36,334 bases of DNA from contig NZ_JAKSYJ010000046.1 in the NCBI RefSeq assembly GCF_022829365.1, positions 1 through 36,334 on the forward strand, written 5' to 3'. Origin of the DNA: Methylobacterium sp. J-077 (GTDB lineage: Bacteria; Pseudomonadota; Alphaproteobacteria; Rhizobiales; Beijerinckiaceae). Made by a program: the position numbers and the translations under genes. This document shows, piece by piece, positions 17,001-24,453 of this stretch; the first letter of the stretch is position 1; every line of letters begins with the position of its first letter. The notes below the pieces were generated by a model. That model was not told the origin of the DNA, did not search any database, and was given only the letters and a program-made list of their open reading frames with translations.

Positions 17001-18830
17001 GTCGGCTCGTCGACCTATGCCGGCACCATCGTGGACGGCGGCAGCGTCACGACGCTGACCAAGATCGGCACCGGCACGTTGAACCTCACCGGCTCCGGCC
17101 GCTTCTCCGGCCCGACCACGATCCAGGCGGGTACGCTGTCGCTCAACGGTTTCTGGACCTCCCCGGTCACGGTGGCGCAAGCCGGGACCCTGCGCGGCAC
17201 CGGCACGGTCGCCGCCCCGGTCGTCGTGGCCGGCGCCTTACGGCCCGGCAACTCGCCCGGTACCCTGACGGTGGCGGGTCCGGTCAGCTTCGCCCCCGGC
17301 AGCGTCTTCGGGCTCGACATCGACGAAACCGGCACCGGCGCTGGAGCGGGCAACTATGCCCGCCTGCTGGCGATCGGCCCGAGCGGCGCGGTGGCGGCCA
17401 ACGGCACCCTGGTGCCGAGCTTGCGCGGCATCACCGGCAACGCCGGCAACGGCTTCACCCCCGGGCTCGGCCAGCGCTTCTCGGTGCTGGTGGCGCAGGC
17501 GGGTCTCGGCGGCTCGTTCAGCGGGCTGACCCAGCCGGCAGCCGGCTTGGCCGCAGCCACGCGCTTCGACGCGCTCTACGGTGCCACCGGCCTCGACCTG
17601 GTGGTGACGCCCTCCGCCTACGGCAACCTCGCCCCCCTGGGCCTGGCCCAGACCGGTAATGCCCGGGCGGTGGGCGCGGCCCTCGACCTGGCCCGGCCGT
17701 ATGCCGGGACGCGGCCCGATGCGGTGCGGGCGCGGGTGTTCGATCCGCTCTACGCGGCAGCCCCCGCCACCCTGGCGGGCGGCCTCGCGAGCCTGTCGGG
17801 CCAGAGCTACGGCGACGCCTTGGTCGCCGACTTGACGGCGCGCCGGCTGGTCACCGCCACGATCGACCGGCACCTGACCCTGGGCGGCGGCAGCGCGAGC
17901 TTCAGCGCCGGCGGCGCCGGCCTCGGGCCGAACCGCACCGCGCTCGACCTACGCGGCGGGGCCGGAGCCCCCGACCAGCCCCTGGCGATTGGCGAGGGCC
18001 GGATCTGGGCGGACGCGCTCTACGGTTTCGGCAGCCGCGGCGGCGATCGCACCGCCGGCGGGTCCGATCTCGATGCCGGCGGCCTGCTGCTTGGGGTCGA
18101 CCGCCAGGTCGGGCGCGACACGCTGGTGGGCGGCGCGTTCAGCTACCTGCGCGAGACCGGCACCTCCCGGAACGGCGGGACGGGCATCGGGCTCGGGACG
18201 TTCAGCGCCGACAGCTATGGCGGCACGCTCTATGGCAGCACCCGGCTGGGCTCCGTGGTGCTGCGCGGCACCGCCGGCGGTGCTTACGCTGACGGGCGGG
18301 TCAACCGGACGGTGACCCTGGGCTCGGCTCTGGTGCGGGCCGGGGGCTCGCCCGGCGGGGCCGATTTCGGCCTGTCCGGATTTGCCGGCTATGCGATTGG
18401 CACCGGCCTGCCGGTGGAACTCGTGCCGGAACTGGGCTTCAGCTACGACCGGCTGAGCCGGGGCCGCGTGGCCGAGCGCGGCGGCGTGGCCGCGCAGGCC
18501 TTCACCACGGCGGCGCTCGAGGGCGCGCGGATTCTGGCGGGCGGCCGGCTCGCCAGCCTGGCGCTGGATGAGACCGCCGGGCTGCGCCTCGACGCGCGAG
18601 CGTACTGGGCGCACGAACTGGCGGACGCCGCCGCGTCGGTGCACTCCAGCCTGTTCGGGTCGCCGTTTACGACCCGCACGAGCGCCCTGGCGCGGGACGG
18701 GGCGGTGCTGGGCGTGAGCCTGTCCGGTCCGGTGGCGGAGGGTGTTTCCGTCTCGGCGAGCTATTCCGGCGAGGTCCGCCCCGGCGCCAACGCCCAGGTG
18801 TTCTCGGCCGGATTGCAGGCGGCGTGGTGA
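14076..18830 (+). CDS. Subtilisin-type serine protease autotransporter (type V secretion)
   Basis: A 1584-residue surface or secreted protease. Residues 1-53 are an extended signal peptide (hydrophobic core LMLGCSLAVLATAMG, cleavage near ATAQ). The S8 domain (about 80-435) has the full catalytic triad D107 (VAVYDTGID), H147 (DEQGHGTHVSGT) and S377 (MSGTSMATPHVSGAAA), plus the oxyanion asparagine N272. The passenger follows. It has autotransporter beta-strand repeats (GGLVKTGAGILDLTGTNSYA near 470, FIKTGPGTASLSAANTYTG near 564, LTKIGTGTLNLTGSGRFSG near 1000) and six 32-residue tandem repeats at 623-814. Residues about 1305-1584 form the outer-membrane barrel (IGEGRIWADALYGFGS to the terminal aromatic GLQAAW). 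The first 250 codons include AT-rich patches (14700-14830) unlike the GC-rich repeats. Substrates are unknown. Confidence 0.95.
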   Translation: MNFVQKPSVLAGDFKLGRARSFSFTHRKGSSRHRLMLGCSLAVLATAMGPATAQSTPTRRLPFTLGLTASDFDTPEYRADWGLARINAATAYARGFTGAGVLVAVYDTGIDRTHPEFAARISRASRNFFSASDTTFPPDFVTDEQGHGTHVSGTIGAARNGVGTMGVAYDSTILTLYALPPAYAWDTFSDFRVDGPAAIDHATRQSARIFNGSYGPTLPKLYIEDDQGNWIKNPDYVALQFQEYGFSRTKSQYDALKRAADSGMLLVFAAGNDRIDQPVISVNPSGAAFYPYIRPDHANSGVYQFYDNAGRPIDQRKIDFSGVAGSIVSVVATDRNNKIASFSNWCGVTAAWCIAAPGVNILSTAPGGRYQLMSGTSMATPHVSGAAAVLMQAFPFLTAPQIAQTMFTTATHLGAGPSNAPNAVFGWGLLNLGKAIDGPGQFTSTWTVNTTSKGQAYYGRFANDISGIGGLVKTGAGILDLTGTNSYAGGTAINGGVLGVLADRNLGAASGGLSFGGGTLEVLADGFATARPVALNGTGTLQIDTGTARFAGKITDGTRTAGAFIKTGPGTASLSAANTYTGPTGVAAGTLALTATGRLVSPITVGTAGSFVNAGTASGSLTNAGSTTNTGTIGGRVTNAGFLTTRGALSSGLANAGYTVNTGTIAGGVTNTGILATSGSVSGGLTNAGYTANTGAIAGRVTNAGLLTTSGTLSGGLANSGSAANAGTIAGGVTNTGTLATSGSVSGGLANFGYTANTGTIGGGVANAGTLVTSGTLSGGLANAGSTANRGTIAGGVANAGTLTTSGTLSGGVTNTGTLVASAGRVDGAIRNAAGTFTVTGTVAGDNAFTNAAGATLAVAGGGAYGLAGALSNAGTVAVSASASLSAAEIGNAGLLVSDGTLNGPVSNTGTARLSGQLNGALSNTGSLRFTGPIAGITALATTGPLDLGGGAFSIANLSGSAGAVLGNGRLTVGSVGSSTYAGTIVDGGSVTTLTKIGTGTLNLTGSGRFSGPTTIQAGTLSLNGFWTSPVTVAQAGTLRGTGTVAAPVVVAGALRPGNSPGTLTVAGPVSFAPGSVFGLDIDETGTGAGAGNYARLLAIGPSGAVAANGTLVPSLRGITGNAGNGFTPGLGQRFSVLVAQAGLGGSFSGLTQPAAGLAAATRFDALYGATGLDLVVTPSAYGNLAPLGLAQTGNARAVGAALDLARPYAGTRPDAVRARVFDPLYAAAPATLAGGLASLSGQSYGDALVADLTARRLVTATIDRHLTLGGGSASFSAGGAGLGPNRTALDLRGGAGAPDQPLAIGEGRIWADALYGFGSRGGDRTAGGSDLDAGGLLLGVDRQVGRDTLVGGAFSYLRETGTSRNGGTGIGLGTFSADSYGGTLYGSTRLGSVVLRGTAGGAYADGRVNRTVTLGSALVRAGGSPGGADFGLSGFAGYAIGTGLPVELVPELGFSYDRLSRGRVAERGGVAAQAFTTAALEGARILAGGRLASLALDETAGLRLDARAYWAHELADAAASVHSSLFGSPFTTRTSALARDGAVLGVSLSGPVAEGVSVSASYSGEVRPGANAQVFSAGLQAAW
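15942..16517 (+). repeat. Six tandem 96-bp repeats (32 residues each) in the autotransporter passenger
   Basis: Six consecutive 32-codon units, none with an insertion or deletion, start at 15942, 16038, 16134, 16230, 16326 and 16422. Each unit is two 16-residue halves of the form NAGxTxNTGTIxGxVx and NxGxLxTSGxLSGGLx, so the real period is 16 residues. A diverged further copy (NTGTLVASAGRVDGAIRN) follows. The pattern of Asn-x-Gly turns every eight residues suits a beta-helix rung of two turns. Confidence 0.93.
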
Positions 18831-19256
18831 AGCCATCCCTGGCTGCGGCTCCCTTACGGGTGGCCGCAGCCGGAACGTTTGGATCTGATCCGCGGGGATT
18901 GGCCGGGGCGCGTGCCGAGGGGCGGCGTCTTCGGTCGGCCCGCGGTTGGGGTGGTCTGACTGGCTTAGCCCGCCTTCAGCGTCGTTGCCTTGAAACGCTT
19001 CGCGCCATGGCGCGACAGGCGGTCGGACAAGCCGTGCCGCTCCAGTTCGACCCACAGCGCCCGACGGCATTGGCTACGCGATGTTGCCGTCATCGGGACG
19101 CATGCCTGGGCCGAGCATGATGACTTTCCGCCCGGCGTTTCGGATTTAACCACGACGCAGGCCGCCGGCGTGTATTGCCGGTTAATATACAACTTTCGAT
19201 TGCATTCCGTCATCCGATCGAGAACCATCGGCGGCATGCAATCGAAAGGGGCCACC
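18831..19256. other. Intergenic region after the autotransporter, with a hairpin
   Basis: About 425 bases without a supported gene. A 9-bp inverted repeat (ggctgcggc at 18841-18849 with gccgcagcc at 18863-18871) begins 11 bases after the autotransporter stop. It could terminate that transcript, although only a short T run follows. The right part (19170-19256) is AT-richer and likely holds the promoter of the next gene. A minus-strand open frame at 18965-19258 has no recognisable features. Confidence 0.45.
18841..18871 (+). terminator. Possible terminator of the autotransporter gene
   Basis: A perfect 9-bp GC-rich stem with a 13-base loop lies just downstream of the stop codon. The T tract is weak (cgttt several bases later), so this may be only a transcript-stabilising hairpin. 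Confidence 0.4.
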
Positions 19257-19604
19257 ATGTGGGAGATCGAGAGACGTCAATTCGGACGGTCGGGATGCGC
19301 GATGCGCCGCGAGACGATAACCGCGGCGGCGGCCATCGGATTCCTCGCCGGCGGGGGTGCCCGGATGGTGACCGGCCTCGGTGATGTGCCGCACGTTCTT
19401 CTCGGAGCGGTTTCCTTATCGCTCGGGGCGATCGCGGCGGCGGTGCTAGCGGGTCTCATTGTGAACCTGATCGCCCTGCCGGCGCTGAGCTGGATGCTGC
19501 CCGGGCGCAGGCTACAGGCACGCGCCTATCAGATGGCGGGAGCGCTGTCCGGGCTCGCGGCCTTCGCGGGCGCCTTCGTCCAGTTCACGCCCGCAGCGAC
19601 TTAA
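19257..19604 (+). CDS. Small hypothetical membrane protein
   Basis: A 115-residue protein with three hydrophobic stretches, ITAAAAIGFLAGGGA, HVLLGAVSLSLGAIAAAVLA running into GLIVNLIALPALSWML, and MAGALSGLAAFAGAFVQFT, so probably an inner-membrane protein. I chose the ATG at 19257 because AAAGGGG lies about six bases before it. An ATG at 19236 is in frame but has a poorer upstream motif. It stands alone, between the autotransporter and the oxidoreductase, and ends 70 bases before the parS-like palindrome. I do not recognise its family. Confidence 0.6.
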   Translation: MWEIERRQFGRSGCAMRRETITAAAAIGFLAGGGARMVTGLGDVPHVLLGAVSLSLGAIAAAVLAGLIVNLIALPALSWMLPGRRLQARAYQMAGALSGLAAFAGAFVQFTPAAT

Positions 19605-19673
19605 CGGCCCGGGCAAGCGAACGAGCCGGTCGGTCAAGGAAACCGCGGATAACGAATCGGCACGGGCGGCCGA

Positions 19674-19689
19674 TGTTTCCCGTGAAACA
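19674..19689. promoter_or_regulatory. parS-like palindrome (candidate ParB binding site)
   Basis: TGTTTCCCGTGAAACA differs from the near-universal bacterial parS sequence TGTTTCACGTGAAACA at one central base. The symmetry extends outside the 16-mer: ggccgatgttt (19668-19678) and aaacatcggcc (19685-19695) form perfect 11-bp arms. It lies in the gap between two plus-strand genes and has no T tract, so it is not a typical terminator. A repressor operator for the downstream oxidoreductase gene is an alternative. Confidence 0.55.
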
Positions 19690-19817
19690 TCGGCCCGCGC
19701 CCCGTCATCCCGGATCTGCCGGCCCCGCTCGGCGCGCCAGCCAGCCCATACCCCCGTCGGGGTTGCGCGCACGCCGCATGCCTGATCGAAGGTTCCACGA
19801 ACCTTCGGGGACCGTCC

Positions 19818-21212
19818 GTGATCGCGACATCGACGCCAAGCCCTCTGCGCCTCGCGATCGTCGGCGGCGGTTTCACCGGCGCGGTGCTCGCCATCCACGC
19901 GGTGCGGGCATCGACGGGGCCCCTCGACATCGTCGTGCTGGAGCCCCGCGCCGAGCTTGGGCGTGGGGTCGCCTACAGCACTCGCGACCGCAGCCACCGG
20001 ATCAACGTCCCGAGCGACCGCCTCGACATCGCCGCCGGCGAGGCGGGGGCCGCCACCGCCTGGCTTCACGCACACGGCATCCTGCCCGATCCCGAGAGCC
20101 AGGACGAAACCGGCGCCTATGTGCCGCGCGCCGATTACGGCGCCTATATCGGCGACGTCCTGGCCCGGACCCTCGCGGTGGCGGCAGACCGGGTGCGCCT
20201 GCGCCATCTGCGCACATCCGCCATCGCTGTGCGGGAAGCGGACGGGGCGTGGGCCGTCGTCACCCGTTCGGGGGAGCGCGTCGTGGCCGACCGCGTCGCG
20301 CTGTGCTTCGGCCATGCGGTGCCCGCCCTGCCCTGCCGGCTCGGTCCGGGCGTCGCGGACGCTCCGCGGTTCGTGGCCGATCCCTGGGCGCCCGACGCGC
20401 TTGCGGGGATCGACCCGGAGGCCTCCGTGCTGGTGGTCGGCACCGGGCTGACCATGGCGGATGTGGTGACGAGCCTCGGCGCCCAGGGCCATCGCGGGCT
20501 GGTCACCGCCATATCGAGACGGGGCCTCCTCCCGAAGGCCCATGGAATCTTCAGGATGGATCTCGACGTGGTCGGCGCGCATCCGCCTGCCACGGCCCTG
20601 GACCTGCTCCGGCTGGTCCGGCGGCAGATCGCGGCGGTCGATCCGGCCCTGGGCTGGCACCCAGTGGTCGATTCCCTGCGTACCGCCCTGCCCGATCTCT
20701 GGGGGAACCTGCCGATTGCTGAGAAACGGCGCGTCGTCCGCCGCCTGCTGCCGTTCTGGGAGGTCCATCGCTTCCGCATCGCGCCGCAGATCGAGGCGGC
20801 GCTGAACCGCGCCCGGGCGGAGGGGCGCCTCGCGGTGGAGCGGGCTTCCATCACCGGCCTGGATCTCGGTGCTGACGGGCGGCTGGAGGCGGAGTTGCGC
20901 CGCGGCCGCGGCAAGACCGAGCGGCGCCGGTTCGACGCGGTGGTGCTGTGCACCGGGCCGGAGCGCGATGTCGCGCGCAACCCGCTGGTCGCCGCCCTGC
21001 TGGCCGCCGGGACGGCCAGCCTCGACGCGGTCGGGCTCGGGCTTGCCGTGGATCGCCGCAGCCGCGTGCGCGATGCCTCGGGCCACCCCCGGCCCGGCCT
21101 CTACGCCTTCGGGCCGATGACGCGCGGCAGCTTCGGCGAGATGACCGGCGCCCCCGACATCGCACAGCACCTCGAGAGGACAGTGGGCGGCCTGCTCGCC
21201 GGTGAGACGTGA
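19818..21212 (+). CDS. FAD/NAD(P)-binding oxidoreductase (COG4529-like)
   Basis: A 464-residue cytosolic flavoprotein. The N-terminal Rossmann motif LAIVGGGFTGAVLAIHAV (residues 12-29) binds FAD. The segment LGRGVAYSTRDRSHRINVPS near 50 is typical of the pyridine-nucleotide-disulfide-like COG4529 group. A second dinucleotide motif, VLVVGTGLTMADVV near 210, would bind NAD(P)H. The end, RPGLYAFGPMTRGSFGEMTG, is the usual closing FAD contact. The start is the GTG at 19818, with a GGGGA motif seven or so bases upstream. The substrate and electron acceptor are unknown. It stands alone, and the parS-like palindrome lies about 130 bases upstream. Confidence 0.82.
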   Translation: MIATSTPSPLRLAIVGGGFTGAVLAIHAVRASTGPLDIVVLEPRAELGRGVAYSTRDRSHRINVPSDRLDIAAGEAGAATAWLHAHGILPDPESQDETGAYVPRADYGAYIGDVLARTLAVAADRVRLRHLRTSAIAVREADGAWAVVTRSGERVVADRVALCFGHAVPALPCRLGPGVADAPRFVADPWAPDALAGIDPEASVLVVGTGLTMADVVTSLGAQGHRGLVTAISRRGLLPKAHGIFRMDLDVVGAHPPATALDLLRLVRRQIAAVDPALGWHPVVDSLRTALPDLWGNLPIAEKRRVVRRLLPFWEVHRFRIAPQIEAALNRARAEGRLAVERASITGLDLGADGRLEAELRRGRGKTERRRFDAVVLCTGPERDVARNPLVAALLAAGTASLDAVGLGLAVDRRSRVRDASGHPRPGLYAFGPMTRGSFGEMTGAPDIAQHLERTVGGLLAGET

Positions 21213-21245
21213 GGGTTGATCACCGGGCCGCCGGCGGGAATCCAG

Positions 21246-21650
21246 TCAGGCTTCGGTGCGGGCGTTCCGGAGCGCGGCGGCGGCCTTCACGATCGACAGG
21301 ACGCCGCTGCGCGTCGTCTGGTCCGAGATGGACCGGAACGCCACGATGAGGTCCATGATCTCGGGATCGTCGAAATAGGTCTGGACGGACGCGGCGCCGG
21401 CATCAACCGATGTCTTGTCGGCGAAAAACGTCTCGACCGGAACCTTCAGCTGGTCCGCGATCATCTGCAGGCGGCTGGCGCCGACGCGGTTGCGGCCCTT
21501 CTCGTATTTCTGAACCTGCTGGAAACTCACGCCGATCGCGTGACCAAGCGTCGTCTGGCTCAAGCCCTGCGCAGCCCGGAGCGCCGCGATGCGGCTCCCG
21601 ATCGCGCGGTCGGCGTCTGTCGCCAGCTTCGGTTTGGTCACGGTCGTCAT
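21246..21650 (-). CDS. XRE-family helix-turn-helix transcriptional regulator
   Basis: A 134-residue DNA-binding protein of the kind common in alphaproteobacteria. The helix-turn-helix spans about residues 19-73 (IGSRIAALRAAQGLSQTTLG, HAIGVSFQQVQKYEKGRNRV, LQMIADQLKVPVETFF). The C-terminal half (DDPEIMDLIVAFRSISDQTT to ALRNARTEA) is helical and probably dimerises. The start is the ATG at 21650. The frame is open upstream, but the extra residues do not look like the family. It ends 33 bases from the convergent oxidoreductase stop. A perfect 12-bp palindrome lies about 65 bases upstream and could be its own operator. Target genes are unknown. Confidence 0.9.
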   Translation of the reverse strand: MTTVTKPKLATDADRAIGSRIAALRAAQGLSQTTLGHAIGVSFQQVQKYEKGRNRVGASRLQMIADQLKVPVETFFADKTSVDAGAASVQTYFDDPEIMDLIVAFRSISDQTTRSGVLSIVKAAAALRNARTEA

Positions 21651-22106
21651 ATCGGAACGGTCTTTCACGGCGTGCAGGCGAGGTCGGCTACAATCTACAG
21701 GCGGCTTAACTGCATCGTGCACGATTGAGTTTCACACCGCGATGCAACCCCCGCTTGTGCAACGCGCATATCTTGGCCGTATCGGTGCGCCGATGTCACC
21801 GCGTCACGGCGTCGTCGGGCGGGACGGGCGCACGGAGCTGATCCGCAAATACCGTCCCGGGTTACCCGTAGCACAGCAGGGCGGCTCCGGGCGCGGCGTT
21901 CCCGGCACCGGGGATGGGTTTTAAACCCGAGGATCGGCTGACTTTGGCCAGCATGATTTGGAATTGATCCAAGTTATATTAAAATTCTTCTATAACATAG
22001 CGGTTGCTTCGATCAGTACTCTGGTGGCAACACGATCACGGCAACGTGAGGCCGAAGTTTTCGTAGAGAGCGCAGGCGTTTTCGTGCTCGTGCTAGAGGC
22101 ATCCTG
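21651..22106. other. Divergent intergenic region between the XRE and siderophore-receptor genes
   Basis: About 455 bases. Besides the 12-bp palindrome near the XRE gene, an AT-rich segment (21950-22005) precedes the receptor gene. It contains the inverted repeat ttgga-N5-tccaa at 21958-21972 and a possible promoter, ttggaa-N16-taaaat (21958-21985). An iron-responsive operator is expected, but I cannot match a Fur, Irr or RirA box with confidence. No gene is seen. Confidence 0.45.
21714..21725. promoter_or_regulatory. Perfect 12-bp palindrome upstream of the XRE regulator
   Basis: ATCGTGCACGAT reads the same on both strands and is framed by a wider inverted repeat (tgcatcg at 21711-21717, cgatgca at 21740-21746). 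It is 64 bases before the XRE start, a plausible place for an autoregulatory operator. Function is inferred from position only. Confidence 0.35.
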
Positions 22107-24443
22107 ATGAACCGGTCCCGGGCTGAAGCGACCTGGAACGCAGTCGAACGGTCGCTGGCCGGATCTCTGTATCTCGCGTTGCTCTCGACGACTTGCGTGG
22201 TCGTGGCGCCCGACCCCGTTCGGGCGCAGACCGCGACCGACATCGAGCTGTCCGAACTGAGCGTGACCGGCGAAGGACGCGGCCGGACCCTCAACGGCGA
22301 CCTGTACGGCGCCGGCGGGCCGGCCGGCCCGGTTCCGGGCTACGTCGCCAGCCGCAGCACGGTCGGCACGAAGACCGACACGCCGATCCTGGAGACGGCG
22401 CAATCCGTGTCGGTGATCAGGCGCCAGCAGATCGAGGACCAGAACGCGCTGACGGTCACCCAGGCCCTGCGCTACACCCCGAGCGTCACCACCGAGCAGC
22501 GCGGCGGCGCCGGCGCGACGCGGCTGGAGCAATTCTACATCCGCGGTTTCGTCGCGCCGCTGTTCCTCGATGGGCTGGCCCTGCCCACCAACCGCGACGC
22601 CTTCCCGTCGGTCGATGCCTATCGGCTGGAGCGGATCGACATCATCAAGGGGCCGGCCTCGGTCCTGTACGGGCAATCCGGGCCCGGCGGTATCGTCAAC
22701 CTCGTCTCGAAGGTCCCGCAATTCGTCCGCCACGGCGAGGTCTTCGTCCAGGGCGGCGGCTTCAACGAGGTGCGCAGCGGCTTCGACGTCGGCGGGCCGA
22801 TCGCCTCCGACATCCCGGGCCTGGCCGACCAGTTCGCCTACCGGGTGGTAGGGCTGGGCTGGAACGGCGACGCGCAGGCGGTGACCACCCGGGTGGAGCG
22901 GGCCTTCATCAACCCGGGCCTCACCTGGCGGCCCTCCACCGACACGTCGCTGACGATCATCGGCAACTACCAGCGCGATCCATTCTCGGGCTTCTACGGC
23001 GGCTTTCCGGCGGTCGGCACGGTCTTCGCCCGGAACTTCGGCGGCGGGCGGATCGGCCGCCTGCCGGTGGATTTCTACGACGGCGACCGCAATTTCGAGC
23101 GCTCGGACCGGACACAGGGCTCGGTCGCGTACCTGTTCGATCATCGCGTCACCGACTGGTTGCGGTTCCACGCGGCCGGCCGCTACCTGCGCACGGAAGG
23201 CGATTACCGCAGCGTCTACAGCGCCTTCGCGGATGCCAACGGCCCGTTCGCCAGCGGGCCGCTGCTCGGCCGCGCCCGGATCGCAACCCGGGTCGATATC
23301 GACGCCTACACGATCGACAACAATGCCGTGGCCGATTTCGACACCGGCCCCGTGGCGCACACCGCCCTGCTCGGGGTCGACCACCGGACCTTCCGGACCT
23401 GGAGCCTCGCCACGCCGTTCCCGAGCGCGCCCGACCTCAACGTGCTGGCGCCGAACTACGCCATGAATATCCCGACCCCGGACTTCACGTCAGCCGCCAA
23501 GATCACCTCGGCGCAGACGGGGGTGTATTTTCAGGATCAGATGAAGCTCGGCGGCCTCGTCCTCACCCTGGGCGGACGCTACGACGTGGCGCGGCAATCC
23601 GGGCCGACCCGGACGCTGGCCACCGGCGCGGTCGCCTACCAGGACGTGCCCTCCGACGCTTTCACGGGCCGGGCCAGCCTGCTCTACCTGTTCGAGAACG
23701 GCGTCGCCCCGTACGTCTCCTACAGCCAAGCGTTCGAGCCGATCACCAGCGGGCGCCTCTTCGACCCGGCCTTGGGTTCCATCGGGCGCATCCCGGACCC
23801 GATCTCGAGCGACCAGTACGAGGCCGGGATCAAGGTCCAGCCGCCGGGCACGGATATCCTGCTCACGGCCGCGGCCTTCGACATCCGCCGGTCGAATTCG
23901 CTGACGCCGGACCGGGCCAATACCGGCTTCAACCTGCAGAGCGGCGAGGTCGGGGTTCGGGGCGTCGAGTTCGAGGCCCGGGCGACCGTGGCCGAGGGGC
24001 TCAGCCTGATCGGCGGCTTCTCGCTGCTCGACGCGCGCAACACGCGGGACACGAGCACGACCCAGAACGACCTGACCCGGCAACAGGTCCCGCTCCTGGG
24101 CCGCCGCCCGGTCCAGATCCCCGACACGACCGCCTCGCTGTTCATCGATTACCGCTTCACCGGCGGCCCGCTCCTGGGGCTCGGAATCGGCGGCGGCGTG
24201 CGTTATCTCGGCGCGTCCTGGGGCGACCCGGCCAACACGTTCCACACGCCGTCGAGCCTGCTCGTCGACGCCGTGGCCTCGTACGACATGAGGCATCTCG
24301 ACCCGCGCCTGAGTGGTCTCAGCGCGCAGCTCAACATCCAGAATTTGCTCGACGAGCGCACCGTCACCGGCTGCTTCAGCTATTCGAGCTGCTTCTACGG
24401 CCTGCCGCGCACGGTCTACGCCACCCTGCGCTACCGCTGGTGA
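22107..24443 (+). CDS. TonB-dependent siderophore receptor
   Basis: A 778-residue outer-membrane transporter for ferric siderophores. Residues 1-40 are the signal peptide, cleaved near PVRAQ. The TonB-box region reads IELSELSVTGEG. The plug domain (about 85-190) has TPILETAQSVSVIRRQQIED, TVTQALRYTPSVTTEQRGGA, QFYIRGF and DIIKGPASVLYGQSGPGGIV, all family hallmarks. The 22-strand barrel follows and ends YATLRYRW with the terminal aromatic. Length and motifs are normal. No N-terminal STN signalling domain is present, so it is a transporter rather than a transducer. The ATG at 22107 has GAGG seven bases upstream. The PepSY membrane protein gene follows after 10 bases, forming an iron-uptake operon. 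Confidence 0.95.
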   Translation: MNRSRAEATWNAVERSLAGSLYLALLSTTCVVVAPDPVRAQTATDIELSELSVTGEGRGRTLNGDLYGAGGPAGPVPGYVASRSTVGTKTDTPILETAQSVSVIRRQQIEDQNALTVTQALRYTPSVTTEQRGGAGATRLEQFYIRGFVAPLFLDGLALPTNRDAFPSVDAYRLERIDIIKGPASVLYGQSGPGGIVNLVSKVPQFVRHGEVFVQGGGFNEVRSGFDVGGPIASDIPGLADQFAYRVVGLGWNGDAQAVTTRVERAFINPGLTWRPSTDTSLTIIGNYQRDPFSGFYGGFPAVGTVFARNFGGGRIGRLPVDFYDGDRNFERSDRTQGSVAYLFDHRVTDWLRFHAAGRYLRTEGDYRSVYSAFADANGPFASGPLLGRARIATRVDIDAYTIDNNAVADFDTGPVAHTALLGVDHRTFRTWSLATPFPSAPDLNVLAPNYAMNIPTPDFTSAAKITSAQTGVYFQDQMKLGGLVLTLGGRYDVARQSGPTRTLATGAVAYQDVPSDAFTGRASLLYLFENGVAPYVSYSQAFEPITSGRLFDPALGSIGRIPDPISSDQYEAGIKVQPPGTDILLTAAAFDIRRSNSLTPDRANTGFNLQSGEVGVRGVEFEARATVAEGLSLIGGFSLLDARNTRDTSTTQNDLTRQQVPLLGRRPVQIPDTTASLFIDYRFTGGPLLGLGIGGGVRYLGASWGDPANTFHTPSSLLVDAVASYDMRHLDPRLSGLSAQLNIQNLLDERTVTGCFSYSSCFYGLPRTVYATLRYRW

Positions 24444-24453
24444 GATCCCCCTC

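Noticed and set aside
14790..17180. A 796-codon minus-strand open frame opposite the autotransporter
   Set aside because: It is a repeat-driven shadow rich in Gly/Ala/Arg (the tandem repeats read backwards) and has no recognisable fold.
18965..19258. A minus-strand 97-codon open frame after the autotransporter
   Set aside because: The composition is mixed, no domain is seen, and the next gene's promoter and ribosome-binding site overlap it.
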